DNA of 64,000 bases from Pseudomonadota bacterium (lineage in GTDB: Bacteria > Pseudomonadota > Gammaproteobacteria > Acidiferrobacterales > Acidiferrobacteraceae): assembly GCA_021819245.1 (NCBI GenBank), contig JAKARI010000003.1:44805-108804 (forward strand), written 5' to 3'. Positions within the stretch are counted from its first letter, which is position 1. Each line of letters begins with the position of its first letter. Shown here one piece after another: positions 28,010-36,549 of the stretch. The notes under the pieces are model-generated. The model was not told where the DNA came from and did not search any database. It saw only the letters and a list, made by a program, of their open reading frames with translations. Made by a program: the position numbers and the translations under genes.

Positions 28010-29156
28010 TCAAAGGGATTCTGACTGCGCCGCGCGCTCGATCCGGTCTTTGAGATCCGTGAGGTTCGCACCACTTTGTCGGCGGGCGATCTCGAGACCG
28101 CGCCGAATCCGGGCGAGAAACGCCTTCGCTTCGCGGCCCTCCCTGGTCGCCGAGGCGGCGTGATCGATGCTCCAGGGGTCGGTTGCATGGAGGATGGTAT
28201 AGAGTGTCAGAACCTGATGCACGTCCTTGCGTTGTTTGGTTGCCCAGGACTGCGGACGTTCGGCCGCTACTGCCAGTTTGTGGATCAGAAAGCGTCCCGC
28301 CTCTGGCACGTAGGCCATGAGGCCCGTGGGTGTCAAGATCAGGGTGGCAAGGGCCTCGCGTGTCACGTAGTCCAGGAAGGGCATCTGGGCCGCCGCAGAG
28401 GCGAGGTTCGGAAAGCGGCGAGGCCGCCCCTGGGCCATCAGGGGGCCCGGGGTCAAAAAATCCCCGGAAAAGTTCACCTTTCCCATTCCCAATGGCGTTG
28501 AGGGGGTTCGATGATCGAGGCCGGGGGACACCCAACATCCGCGTGTTCCACCGCTGAAACGCCTCGGGAATATCGATGTCCTTGGGTAACGATAGAGAGA
28601 ATGGCCCCGCGGTGCTATTGATATCCATGGGTCTCACAAGGGGCGCTCGCCAAATCCCAGGCGATTCATGATCGCCATATATGCCGGGGTTCCCACCAGG
28701 ACCGTCCTGTCCCCTTGGGCATTGGTCGCGTGCAGAAGTCCAGCACGCGCCAGCACGGCCAGCGCCCCGCTTGCGGGACGCGTCGGGGCACCGAAGCCTG
28801 CTGCCCTGAGGGCTTTGACCATCTCGCGCCGTCGCACATAGCCGTCGCGAACCTCGGCGGACTGGACCCAGTTGACCGGGGCGCGCACAGACTCGTCTGC
28901 ATCAGGTCCCAGATAGACCTGCGACCGCGCGCCATCCGCGCCCGGGACTTGCGCGTACCAGTTAGACGGCCCGCCGCACAGTCTTCGAAGTAACCCGGAT
29001 CTCGCCGCCTGCATCAAGCGCCACGAGGTCGTCATCGAGTAGCGGGAGATTGGCATGCGCCACGGTTTGCTGGAGGTCTGCAAAGACCGTCTGGATGGTG
29101 AGAGAGTGCTCGAGGAAGGTAGCGGGGGTGCGTAGTGTTACACTCACTTTAAGCAT
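28010..29156 (-). pseudogene. Degraded GSU2403-type nucleotidyltransferase-fold protein
   Basis: Read from 29156 down, the product is spread over alternating frames. Piece 1 (MLKVSVTLRTPATF...EIRVTSKTVRR) shifts near 28980 to piece 2 (NWYAQVPGADGARSQVYLGPD...VLVGTPAYMAIMNRLGF), which stops at 28634. It shifts to piece 3 (PMDINSTAGPFSLSLPKDIDIPEAF) and near 28530 to piece 4 (GLDHRTPST...DFLTPG...FLDYVT...RFLIHKLAVAAERP). The order matches the GSU2403 nucleotidyltransferase-fold family (PF12281-like). At least three indels are needed to join the parts, so it is not functional. It lies in the island after tRNA-Ile2. Confidence 0.7.
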
Positions 29157-29340
29157 AGCGAGTATAACGCAGATAGAGATCTTCTATGGGAAACTGGCGC
29201 GCCCGTTCGCGAGCCCGAATGAAAGACAAGATCTCGAAACGCCAGTCAGTACCCCTGCCGCTTGTAACCCTGTGATCAGACGGTAGGCGATCGGCGTGAG
29301 CCCCTGGCGCACTTAATACTGGTGGCGCGCTAACGACATC

Positions 29341-29451
29341 TCATTTGTCCTTGTGCCCGCGATGGTTCAGCCAGGCCAGGATGAGCCCGCCGATGCCAAT
29401 GAGTACGACCCACCCCAAGCCGATGTACAGATTTTCCATGGGGATATTCAT
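29341..29451 (-). CDS. 36-residue single-pass membrane protein
   Basis: A very small frame, MNIPMENLYIGLGWVV followed by LIGIGGLILAWLNHRGHKDK. One hydrophobic segment spans about residues 8-28, with a basic C-terminal tail. Its ATG overlaps the stop of the upstream 62-residue membrane protein (ATGA), a strong hint that both are real and translated together. Not recognised. The membrane topology with positively charged C-terminus suggests N-out/C-in. Confidence 0.5.
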   Translation of the reverse strand: MNIPMENLYIGLGWVVLIGIGGLILAWLNHRGHKDK

Positions 29452-29636
29452 GCCCGTTCCCTCAAGGTTAGGATGGCGGCCCATTCAAGAATCGCAAATC
29501 CGCCGATTGATGCCGCCACAAACAGCCACCGGCCATGCTCCAATCCGCCCGTATACCCGAAGAAGCCGAATTCCGCGACGGCAATAATCCGTAAGGTATC
29601 AGCGACGTGTTTGGCTTGCCTATCATTAAACCGCAT
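29448..29636 (-). CDS. 62-residue two-segment membrane protein
   Basis: A GAGGGG ribosome site precedes ATG 29636. The protein has a charged N-terminus (MRFNDRQAKHVADTLR) and two hydrophobic segments (about IIAVAEFGFFGYTGG and WLFVAASIGGFAILEWAAILTL). It is followed by a 4-nt overlap with the 36-residue membrane protein. No family was recognised. Possibilities are an accessory subunit pair of a membrane enzyme or a small-protein stress module; neither is supported by homology. Confidence 0.5.
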   Translation of the reverse strand: MRFNDRQAKHVADTLRIIAVAEFGFFGYTGGLEHGRWLFVAASIGGFAILEWAAILTLRERA

Positions 29637-29980
29637 ACGCCCCTCTACGATATACCTCTATGCCAGCGGCGCTCAAGGGCGTGTCCCCCGGATTGGCGCA
29701 GGTGCGTCGCCCGTTTTCCCAGGCCCACGTCTGTCTGGACGGCGCAGAGCCATCCTTATGGGCACTTAATGCGCCAAACGATGCCTCGCGCCTTTCCTGT
29801 CTGTCCTGCGGGTTTCGCTTGGCCAAGCGCGGCCACCCTACGCCCGCGCCAATAGCGACACAATCCCAGAGTTTCCCGGGGGCAAAAGCGTACCGCGCCA
29901 GATCACGAACCCTTCGCTCCTTGACGCCCTCCAATCAATGGTCTCCAATGGGTCGCCTGAAGGTCTCGTAAGAGACGATT
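29637..29980. other. Intergenic region with no confident gene
   Basis: Both strands have open frames of about 100 codons that overlap each other; neither has a recognisable domain, convincing start or composition like its neighbours. Leader sequences of the small membrane pair (minus) and the antitoxin gene (plus) lie at its ends. Confidence 0.4.
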
Positions 29981-30490
29981 ATGCCGATGCTCAAACAAAA
30001 GACCGCCGTTGGGCGTACCCGGCGTTCGATCGCCAGGACCAGCGCGCCCGCCGGCAGGCGTAGCCGTTTTGCCGCAGCCTATGAAATCGACCCAATCAGC
30101 CGAGTGGTCGCGATCCGCAGGGGAGTGTCGTCTGTGGAACGGGCACGAACCAGTCGCGCCTTGGGCTTACCTAAAGAACGCATTGACCGGATGCTGCATC
30201 TGCCTGTGTCAACGACCAAGCGCAAGCTCGCCCAGCAGGCCCGTTTTCCGCCCGAGCAGTCGGAGCGTATCCTGGGATTGCAGCGGCTGATCGGTCAGGT
30301 CGAGACCATGGTGGCGGAATCGGGATCGCACGCGCAGTCTTTCGATGCTCGTGCGTCGATCGCCCAATGGCCCGACCAGACGTCGCCCGCGCTCGGCAAC
30401 AAGACGCCCGGGGAGTTCCTTGACATCATCGCCGGCCAGGAGATCGTCGCGAATCTGCTCGCGCAAATGCAGTCCGGCAGCTACGCGTGA
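29981..30490 (+). CDS. Xre/MbcA/ParS-family antitoxin (DUF2384) of a RES module
   Basis: A 169-residue protein with a basic, arginine-rich N-terminus (about 1-35), a central helical DNA-binding part, and a C-terminal DUF2384 toxin-binding domain (ALGNKTPGEFLDIIAGQEIVANLLAQMQSG). Such antitoxins pair with RES NAD-degrading toxins. The stop overlaps the GTG of the toxin gene by 4 nt, as is usual. The antitoxin appears intact although the toxin gene is frameshifted. Confidence 0.85.
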   Translation: MPMLKQKTAVGRTRRSIARTSAPAGRRSRFAAAYEIDPISRVVAIRRGVSSVERARTSRALGLPKERIDRMLHLPVSTTKRKLAQQARFPPEQSERILGLQRLIGQVETMVAESGSHAQSFDARASIAQWPDQTSPALGNKTPGEFLDIIAGQEIVANLLAQMQSGSYA

Positions 30491-30941
30491 TCGTTTGGCG
30501 GATTGCCGCCGCCATGCCAGGCTATCCCGCCCATGATCTTTCAGGCGGGGGCGCCAAGTTTACCGGGGGGCGCTGGAATAGCCCCGGCCGCGCTGCGGTC
30601 TATGGTCCCTCTTCCATCGCCCTTGCAGTGCTCGAGACTATCGTCCATCTGTCACAAGGCACGCTCCCCTAAACCGCTTCCTGATCCGGATCACCATACC
30701 GGATGCGCTATGGCGAGCGCGGGAGACGCTAAGGGCTGCCGCCGCGCCTATGGGCTGGGATGCCCTGCCCGCAGGTCCTGCAAGCAGGCGTTATGGCGAT
30801 GAATGGCTCGATGAACCAAGATCGGTGGTTCTCGAGGTCCCGTCAATTGCCGTGCCCGAGGAATACAGCGTTCTCGTGAACCCGCATCACGCGCGCGCCA
30901 CCCAAATCGTGGCCACCATTAATGCGCCCATGGCGCTATGA
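30487..30941 (+). pseudogene. Frameshifted RES-domain toxin
   Basis: Begins IVWRIAAAMPGYPAHDLSGGGAKFTGGRWNSPG, the RES signature with the first conserved arginine, and continues AVYGPSSIALAVLETIVHLS. After LSQGTLP a TAA occurs at 30670. With one additional base in the preceding C run the product would read on as LNRFLIRITIPDALWRARETL ... VVLEVPSIAVPEEYSVLVNPHH to a stop at 30941, the normal end of a RES protein. RES toxins deplete cellular NAD+. The one-base deletion should abolish this while the antitoxin stays intact. Confidence 0.82.
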
Positions 30942-31251
30942 TCTCAGGTTACGCTAGCGCCAAAGTTCAGGCAATTCCGCGCATCACCTTGCCTGAGAGC
31001 CTCGTCTTGCGTGCGGCAAGACCAGCTACAGTGGGGGCCGGTTTTACGTGTATGTCTTGGCGGCCTTGGGAATAAAAGGCCGCTCCAGGATCTGTGCTAT
31101 AACCCACAGACTGCGATCTCGGCGCCATGCCCGCGAACCCCCCGTAGGGCGCCTGGTTGCACGCGTATATTCGGCCATCTAGACTGAAAAGACACAAAAT
31201 CCGCACGCTCCTCAGTTATCGAGGGCCGTCCCTTAATCCAGCGAAGACGGG
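30942..31251. other. Intergenic region
   Basis: No gene recognised. Contains a perfect 8-bp stem GCGGCCTT/AAGGCCGC with an 8-nt loop (31060-31083), possibly a terminator-like hairpin for the RES module, though without a T run. Confidence 0.35.
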
Positions 31252-31758
31252 GTGCCAGTGAGCGCATTTCTCGCCATCGATTTCGAAACGGCCAATCATA
31301 GCCGGACCAGCGCCTGCGCCGTAGGTCTTGTCTATGTGCAGGGCCGGCGCGTCGTTGCCGAACGGACCCTCTTGATTCGCCCTCCTAGCAGCCAATTCAC
31401 GTTCACTCATATCCATGGATTGGACTGGGACGATGTCTGCGACCAGCCGTCGTTCGCCGAGTCCTGGCCCCAGATCCTGAAATATATGGATAGGGCCGAG
31501 TTTCTTGTGGCCCATAACGCACCATTCGATCGCGGGGTGCTTACGCATTGCTGTGAGCATTATGGTCTGACCGTGCCCGTTCAACCGTTTTTCTGTACCA
31601 TGCAATTGGCTCGTAGACGCTGGGGCATCTATCCCACGCGCCTGCCAGACGTCTGCCGCCATTTGGGTATCCCCCTTAACCATCATGAGGCCGGCTCCGA
31701 TGCGCGGGCCTGCGCCGAGATTGCCCTGCGCGCAAGGCGGGAAGGATGGCGTCCGTGA
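31252..31758 (+). CDS. DEDDh 3'-5' exonuclease (DnaQ-like)
   Basis: A 168-residue exonuclease. FLAIDFETAN carries the first Asp and Glu (Exo I), LVAHNAPFD the next Asp (Exo II), and HHEAGSDARACAEI the His and last Asp (Exo III), giving a complete DEDDh set. GTG 31252 or GTG 31258 could be the start. Similar small proteins are often annotated as DNA polymerase III epsilon-like exonucleases. It is 82 bp upstream of a helicase-nuclease gene on the same strand, which suggests that the two act on the same DNA ends. Confidence 0.85.
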   Translation: MPVSAFLAIDFETANHSRTSACAVGLVYVQGRRVVAERTLLIRPPSSQFTFTHIHGLDWDDVCDQPSFAESWPQILKYMDRAEFLVAHNAPFDRGVLTHCCEHYGLTVPVQPFFCTMQLARRRWGIYPTRLPDVCRHLGIPLNHHEAGSDARACAEIALRARREGWRP

Positions 31759-31840
31759 TTGCGCCAAGGCAACCACCCCCTAAGCTGCGCGGGCCGTTAC
31801 TGGTAAACCTCGGTGGGGCCATCAGGCGGGTGCCGCGCGC

Positions 31841-34561
31841 ATGAATAGCCCACGACTCACAGGCAACGCCTGGCGCGCCGTGCGGCACCGCGGATCCCAC
31901 CTTCAGATCATCGCGTGCGCGGGGTCCGGAAAGACCGAGATCGTAGCCCAGCGTGCAGCCGACCTTTTTGCCGATGGGGCCGCGCCTGCGGCCGTGGTGG
32001 CGTTCACGTTTACGGACCGTGCCGCCCAGGCGCTCAAGCATCGCATCGGGCAGCGTGTCGCCGAGCGCCTCGGCGAGCCGTTCCTGGGGCGTCTGAACGG
32101 GTGTTTTATTGGGACGATCCATTCCTATTGTTTCCACCTCCTTCAGACATATGTGGCGCGCTACGAAAACTTCGATGTCCTGGATGAGCACGAGCTCACG
32201 GCGTTCCTCATGCGTGTCCACAGGACGATCCAGCTGAAGGATATTGACGGGCAGCTGTTCTCATCCCTCAAGGTGTTTACCCGTAATCTTCAGGTCGTCG
32301 AAAACGAACTTCTATCGCCAAGCCAATTGCAGGCGCCATTTGGTGACATTCTTAGGAGATTTCACGAAGAACTCGAGGGCCACAGATTCCTCACGTTTGG
32401 TCAGGTGATCACAAAGGCCGTGGAGGCGCTCGACGATTCACGCGTATTCGCAGCCGTTCATGGCCCGCTCAAGCACCTCATCGTTGACGAGTATCAGGAT
32501 ATCAATCCGGCGCAGGAGGCACTGATCGCGCGTCTTGCGATGCCCCCGGTCCACCTGTGCGTGGTTGGTGACGACGATCAGGCGATTTATCAGTGGCGTG
32601 GCTCCGACGTCGGCAATATCGTGGGCTTTGCGCGGCGTTATCCGGGCGTGGCCTCGTTTGCGATCACAACCAACCGGCGTAGCCGGCCGGCTATTATCGG
32701 GGCCGCGAATCGTTTCGCAAAAACCATCCAGGGGCGCCTTGACAAGGAGATGGGCACGCACCGAGACCCCGGCGTCACCGAGCTGGGCTGCTGGCGCCTC
32801 CCAACCGAGGAGGACGAGGCGCAGCGTATTGCTGAGGCCATTGCGGCATTGGTCGCCAAGGGATTCCGGTATCGTGATATCGCGGTTCTGGTGCGGTCAT
32901 CGGCGTCCTATGATCGCCTGCTGGCGGCGTTCTCGGCCCACGAAATACCCGTCCAGCCCGGTGGGCGCACGGGCCTTTTCCGGGAGGGCGATGCACAGCT
33001 CTTCGGGCGCACCTTCGCATACCTAGCAGGACAGGGATGGCGGCCTACGGCCCGCGCCACGGAAGAGTCTTGGACCCTGGATGATCTCGTGCGGGCCTAT
33101 GGCAAGCGATTTGCCCTCAGCCCTTCCCAGCGAAAGCAGGTCACCGCCCGCCTTGAAGGCTGGCGCCTGGAGGTACAGGCGGCAACCGGACCTGCGGATC
33201 TGGTGGGCGATTATTACGCGCTTTTGGGCGATTGCGGCGTGTCATCATGGGACCTGCGGGATGGCAAGGCGATCGCGCGTCTTGGCACCATCGCGCGCTG
33301 TTCGGCGATCCTTGTGGATTACGAAAGAACGCATAGGCGCCCTCGGCTGGATCCCGATGTCCGCGGTCAGGTCATAGGCGGACAGGATCGTGGGCCGTGG
33401 TATTTCCGTTGGCTTGCGATCTATATTCAAAACTGGGCGCAGGGAGAATGGGAGGGGTTTGACGGGGAAGAGGCCTTTACCATGGACGCCGTCGATCTGA
33501 CTACGATCCATAAGGCCAAGGGCCTGGAGTGGCCCGTCGTGTTCGTGCCAAGTCTCACGGCGAACCGATTCCCGCCGCGGGCAACCGGCAGGCCGATGAA
33601 CTGGTTGGTACCGGATGGCCTGTTCGATAAGGCGCGGTATGAGGGTTCTCTTAATGATGAGCGGCGGCTTTTCTATGTCGCTATGACCCGGGCGCGCGAT
33701 TGGCTGTCGCTGTCTACGCATGACCGGCCCACTACCCAGAGAGTTCAGCCGTCGCCATTCATCCGTGATATCGCCGGAGAGGTGTTGGAGGATTGCACGG
33801 AGATTGCGCTTCCGTGTGTCGCCGAGACCGGACATGATGAGTCCGATATCTTGTCCGTAACCGTTTCGGAACTCGCGGAATTCAAGATGTGCGGTCTCGC
33901 CTACCGATTGCGCAGGCTCATCGGGTTTCAACCGCCCCTGGCCCTCGAACTTGGTTTTGGGAAGGCCGTGCACCACGTCCTGCGCAATGTGGCCGAATAC
34001 ACCCGACACTATGGGAAGGTGCCGGATTCCCTTTGGCTCGGGGACCTTTTCGACGAGGAATTCTACCTGCCGGCAGCCAACAAGCCGGCCTACCGTCAGA
34101 TGCGGGACGGCGCACGTCGCTTGGTTGATCGATATGTGGCGGCCTATGGCGAAGACCTGAAGCGAACGTGGGCGGTGGAAAGACCGTTCGAGCTTCACCT
34201 GGACCAGATTGTCGTGGCCGGAAGGGCGGACGTCATAATGGAGGGAGAGGGTGGACGAGACGGTTCGCTTGCCATCGTGGACTACAAAACCAGGGCCGAC
34301 GATACGCAAGGCATCGACCAACAGTTACGGATATACGTAGATGCGGGACGCCGGGAGGGACTAGACATACGTGCCGCTTACGTCCACGATCTCCATTCGG
34401 GCGATCGTATCGCCATAGATGTGGCGCAAGACCAGATCGATGTGGCCGAATCCGAGGTTTTATCGATCGCGGGCCGGCTTAAGGCCAGGGAGTTCCCGCC
34501 CTGCCCCGGCACGGCCTGCCGGGGCTGTGACGTGCGGGCCCTCTGCCGGTATACCGTATAA
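31841..34561 (+). CDS. UvrD-like helicase fused to a Cas4/AddB-type PD-(D/E)XK nuclease
   Basis: A 906-residue protein. Motif I is CAGSGKTE (about residue 26), Ia AFTFTDRAAQALKHRI, II IVDEYQDINPAQ, III GDDDQAIYQWRG, IV NRRSRPAII, V TIHKAKGLEWPVVFVP and VI RRLFYVAMTRAR: a full superfamily 1A helicase. The C-terminal about 230 residues form a RecB-like nuclease with ADVIMEGE and IVDYKTR. A cysteine at CGLAYRL plus the terminal ACRGCDVRALC make the four-cysteine iron-sulfur cluster seen in AddB, Cas4 and Dna2. All catalytic motifs are intact, unlike the neighbouring accessory genes. Role in end resection or phage defence is inferred. Confidence 0.88.
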   Translation: MNSPRLTGNAWRAVRHRGSHLQIIACAGSGKTEIVAQRAADLFADGAAPAAVVAFTFTDRAAQALKHRIGQRVAERLGEPFLGRLNGCFIGTIHSYCFHLLQTYVARYENFDVLDEHELTAFLMRVHRTIQLKDIDGQLFSSLKVFTRNLQVVENELLSPSQLQAPFGDILRRFHEELEGHRFLTFGQVITKAVEALDDSRVFAAVHGPLKHLIVDEYQDINPAQEALIARLAMPPVHLCVVGDDDQAIYQWRGSDVGNIVGFARRYPGVASFAITTNRRSRPAIIGAANRFAKTIQGRLDKEMGTHRDPGVTELGCWRLPTEEDEAQRIAEAIAALVAKGFRYRDIAVLVRSSASYDRLLAAFSAHEIPVQPGGRTGLFREGDAQLFGRTFAYLAGQGWRPTARATEESWTLDDLVRAYGKRFALSPSQRKQVTARLEGWRLEVQAATGPADLVGDYYALLGDCGVSSWDLRDGKAIARLGTIARCSAILVDYERTHRRPRLDPDVRGQVIGGQDRGPWYFRWLAIYIQNWAQGEWEGFDGEEAFTMDAVDLTTIHKAKGLEWPVVFVPSLTANRFPPRATGRPMNWLVPDGLFDKARYEGSLNDERRLFYVAMTRARDWLSLSTHDRPTTQRVQPSPFIRDIAGEVLEDCTEIALPCVAETGHDESDILSVTVSELAEFKMCGLAYRLRRLIGFQPPLALELGFGKAVHHVLRNVAEYTRHYGKVPDSLWLGDLFDEEFYLPAANKPAYRQMRDGARRLVDRYVAAYGEDLKRTWAVERPFELHLDQIVVAGRADVIMEGEGGRDGSLAIVDYKTRADDTQGIDQQLRIYVDAGRREGLDIRAAYVHDLHSGDRIAIDVAQDQIDVAESEVLSIAGRLKAREFPPCPGTACRGCDVRALCRYTV

Positions 34562-34694
34562 GAGTGGCCGACTTCTGCCCCCGCACCCCGCCTTGAGGGA
34601 ACTGCGCTTCATGGCGCCCTATCCTCCCGCCCGGCAAAGCCTCCTGTCAGGCGAAAAACGGAATTTACAGAAAAAACGATAGACACCTTCTGTG

Positions 34695-34735
34695 TTGACA
34701 AAGGCTATACATACTTAGAAATTGTGTATCCACGA
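34695..34735 (+). promoter_or_regulatory. Promoter/operator of the DUF1778-GNAT module
   Basis: TTGACA (34695-34700) is a perfect -35 hexamer. No ideal -10 occurs at 17 bp. The following 27 nt contain an imperfect inverted repeat (TATACATA ... TGTGTATC), a likely operator for the antitoxin. An AGGA ribosome site precedes ATG 34755. Confidence 0.4.
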
Positions 34736-34754
34736 GATATATGGAGGACACGCC

Positions 34755-35033
34755 ATGAGAGAGGCGGCCATCAATCTACGGGCCCTGACAGAGCAGCGAG
34801 ATTTGATAGACCGGGCGGCGGCCTTGCTCGGCAAGACCCGCTCCGATTTCATGCTGGAGGCCGCCTGTGAGCGCGCACAGGCGGTGTTGCTTGACCAGGT
34901 GTTCTTCAGTCTGGATGTAGAACGGTTTCGTCAGTTCACTGCCCTGCTCGATGCCCCGCCTGGCCCCAATACCGGACTGAAACAACTGATGGCAGTAAAG
35001 GCGCCTTGGGGAAAGTCGCGGCGTGGCACTTGA
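34755..35033 (+). CDS. DUF1778 (TacA-like) ribbon-helix-helix antitoxin
   Basis: A 92-residue protein with a ribbon-helix-helix DNA-binding start (AAINLRALTEQRDLIDRAAALLGKTRSDFMLEAACERAQ) and a C-terminal toxin-neutralising region (LDVERFRQFTALLDAPP). This is the TacA arrangement. It overlaps the GNAT gene by 11 nt and probably represses the shared promoter together with it. Intact by sequence. Confidence 0.88.
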   Translation: MREAAINLRALTEQRDLIDRAAALLGKTRSDFMLEAACERAQAVLLDQVFFSLDVERFRQFTALLDAPPGPNTGLKQLMAVKAPWGKSRRGT

Positions 35034-35508
35034 GTTTTCGCCGCCGGAGCCGTTGTGTGCCCTGCATGGTGTCAACGATTTCTCCTGCGGTGAACCGGTT
35101 CTTGATGTATGGCTCAAGCGCAGGGCCTTGGCAAATCCGGCTAGTGGGGCCAGCCGTACATTCGTAGTCGCAAGCGGCGATGGCCGGGTAGCGGGTTACT
35201 ACGCACTGGCTGCCGGGGCAGTAGCTCATGCCGATGCCACGGGGGCCGTCCGCCGGAATATGCCTGACCCGACTCCGGTCCTCGTCCTGGGGCGTCTTGC
35301 TGTAGACCAAAGCGCCAGGGGCATCAAACTCGGGGCGTCTTTACTCGAGAATGCCGTGATTTGCGCGACGGCCGTAGCCGGAACCGCCTTGGTGCGCGTC
35401 CTGCTGGTTCACGCACTCCACGGGCGCGCCAGGGATTTCTCTCTCAAGCATGGGTTCAGTCCGTCACCGACCAATGCCTTGACGGTTATGCTCCGACTTC
35501 GGCCGTGA
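35023..35508 (+). CDS. GNAT acetyltransferase toxin (TacT-like), predicted inactive
   Basis: A 161-residue protein of the TacT family, which acetylate aminoacyl-tRNAs. The overall sequence is typical: NDFSCGEPVLDVWLKRRAL, SGASRTFVVA, VAGYYALAAGAVAHA, RNMPDPTPVLVLGRLAVD. Two key sites deviate. The acetyl-CoA loop, usually RGxGxG-like, is RGIKLG at residues 99-104, with Lys in place of the fourth-position glycine. The catalytic tyrosine in the DFY motif is serine at residue 140 (ARDFSLKHGF; codon TCT). In TacT the equivalent tyrosine is required for activity. The frame itself is intact. Confidence 0.85.
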   Translation: MALEFSPPEPLCALHGVNDFSCGEPVLDVWLKRRALANPASGASRTFVVASGDGRVAGYYALAAGAVAHADATGAVRRNMPDPTPVLVLGRLAVDQSARGIKLGASLLENAVICATAVAGTALVRVLLVHALHGRARDFSLKHGFSPSPTNALTVMLRLRP

Positions 35509-35565
35509 TGCCGGTTTCTTGGATGCAGTTGGCGGGCATTTGCCCGTAACCCCGCGTACCCGTTT

Positions 35566-36549
35566 TCAGAAATCCCGCGCCGCCCCGTGGAGCGGATAAT
35601 GGCAGGCCACTAGGTGGTCATCGCCCAGGGTTGTTGCGATCGGCGCCTCGGTGCGGCAGCGCGGTTGGGCCGTAGCGCACCCCGCGTAATAGACGCAGGC
35701 CCGGGATCCCGGGTCCGGGGGAAGGCGCGTGACCTCCGCGGCGCTGTTTGCCGCCTTTCTCTCTGCAGGCACCGGCAGCGCCGCGAGCAGGGCCGCGGTG
35801 TAGGGGTGGGCGGGGCGGCGAATCAGCGCGTCGGTGGGCCCCTGTTCCATCATGTGCCCGCGAAACAGCACCAGCGTGCGCTGAGCGATGTAGGAGACCG
35901 CGGCGAGGTCGTGGCTTATGAAGAGGTAGCTTAGGCCCTTTTCGGCCTGAAGGTCGCGCAATAGGTTGAGGATGCGCGCCTGAAGCGAGACATCGAGTCC
36001 CGAGGTCGGCTCATCGAGCACCAAAAGCCGCGGCTTCGTGGCCAGCGCGCGCGCGAGTGCGGCGCGCTGGCGTTGGCCGCCGGAGAGCTCTCGCGGGTAG
36101 CGTGTCAGCAGGGACTCGTCGAGACCGACCTGCGAGGCGAGTTGCGCCACACGGATCCGCCGCGCGCGCCGTGTGAGGCCGCAGGCAAGTATCAGGGGCT
36201 CCGCGATGACGCACCCTATGCTCATGCGCGGATTCATGGCCTCGTAGGGGTCCTGAAACACGAGCTGCATGTGGGGGCGGTAGGGCCGCAGGCCCCGATC
36301 ATCGAGGGCCGCGAGATCCACGCTATCCCACAGGATGCGCCCGGAGCTCGGGGGGGTCATGCGCAAGACCGCGTGCCCCAGCGTGGTCTTACCGGAGCCG
36401 GATTCTCCGACTATTCCCAATGTCTCCCCTGCAAGCAGGGTGAAGCCGATATCGGTCAGTACCTTGTGAGTGTCGCCCTGCGGGCGTCCAAGGCGCCGGC
36501 GGGCAGCGTACTCCACCGATAGGTGTTCGATGCGCAGCCCCGCGCTCAT
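35566..36549 (-). CDS. Peptide ABC transporter ATP-binding protein (OppF/DppF type)
   Basis: A 327-residue ATPase. Walker A is GESGSGKTT, the signature is LSGGQRQRAALARAL, Walker B is LLVLDEPTSGLD, and the C-terminal oligopeptide-transporter extension (PAHPYTAALLAALP ... ACVYYAGCA) contains the cysteines of the iron-sulfur-like OppF tail. It forms a heterodimer with the preceding OppD-type ATPase. Last gene of a five-gene operon on the minus strand, overlapping its predecessor by 4 nt. Confidence 0.92.
   Translation of the reverse strand: MSAGLRIEHLSVEYAARRRLGRPQGDTHKVLTDIGFTLLAGETLGIVGESGSGKTTLGHAVLRMTPPSSGRILWDSVDLAALDDRGLRPYRPHMQLVFQDPYEAMNPRMSIGCVIAEPLILACGLTRRARRIRVAQLASQVGLDESLLTRYPRELSGGQRQRAALARALATKPRLLVLDEPTSGLDVSLQARILNLLRDLQAEKGLSYLFISHDLAAVSYIAQRTLVLFRGHMMEQGPTDALIRRPAHPYTAALLAALPVPAERKAANSAAEVTRLPPDPGSRACVYYAGCATAQPRCRTEAPIATTLGDDHLVACHYPLHGAARDF

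Noticed and set aside
29660..29971. Plus-strand frame of about 103 codons between the small membrane pair and the antitoxin
   Set aside because: Overlaps an equally long frame on the other strand, has no conserved motif and no ribosome site.
30967..31206. Minus-strand frame of 79 codons in the gap after the RES pseudogene
   Set aside because: No domain, no ribosome site, and the region has a hairpin typical of intergenic DNA.
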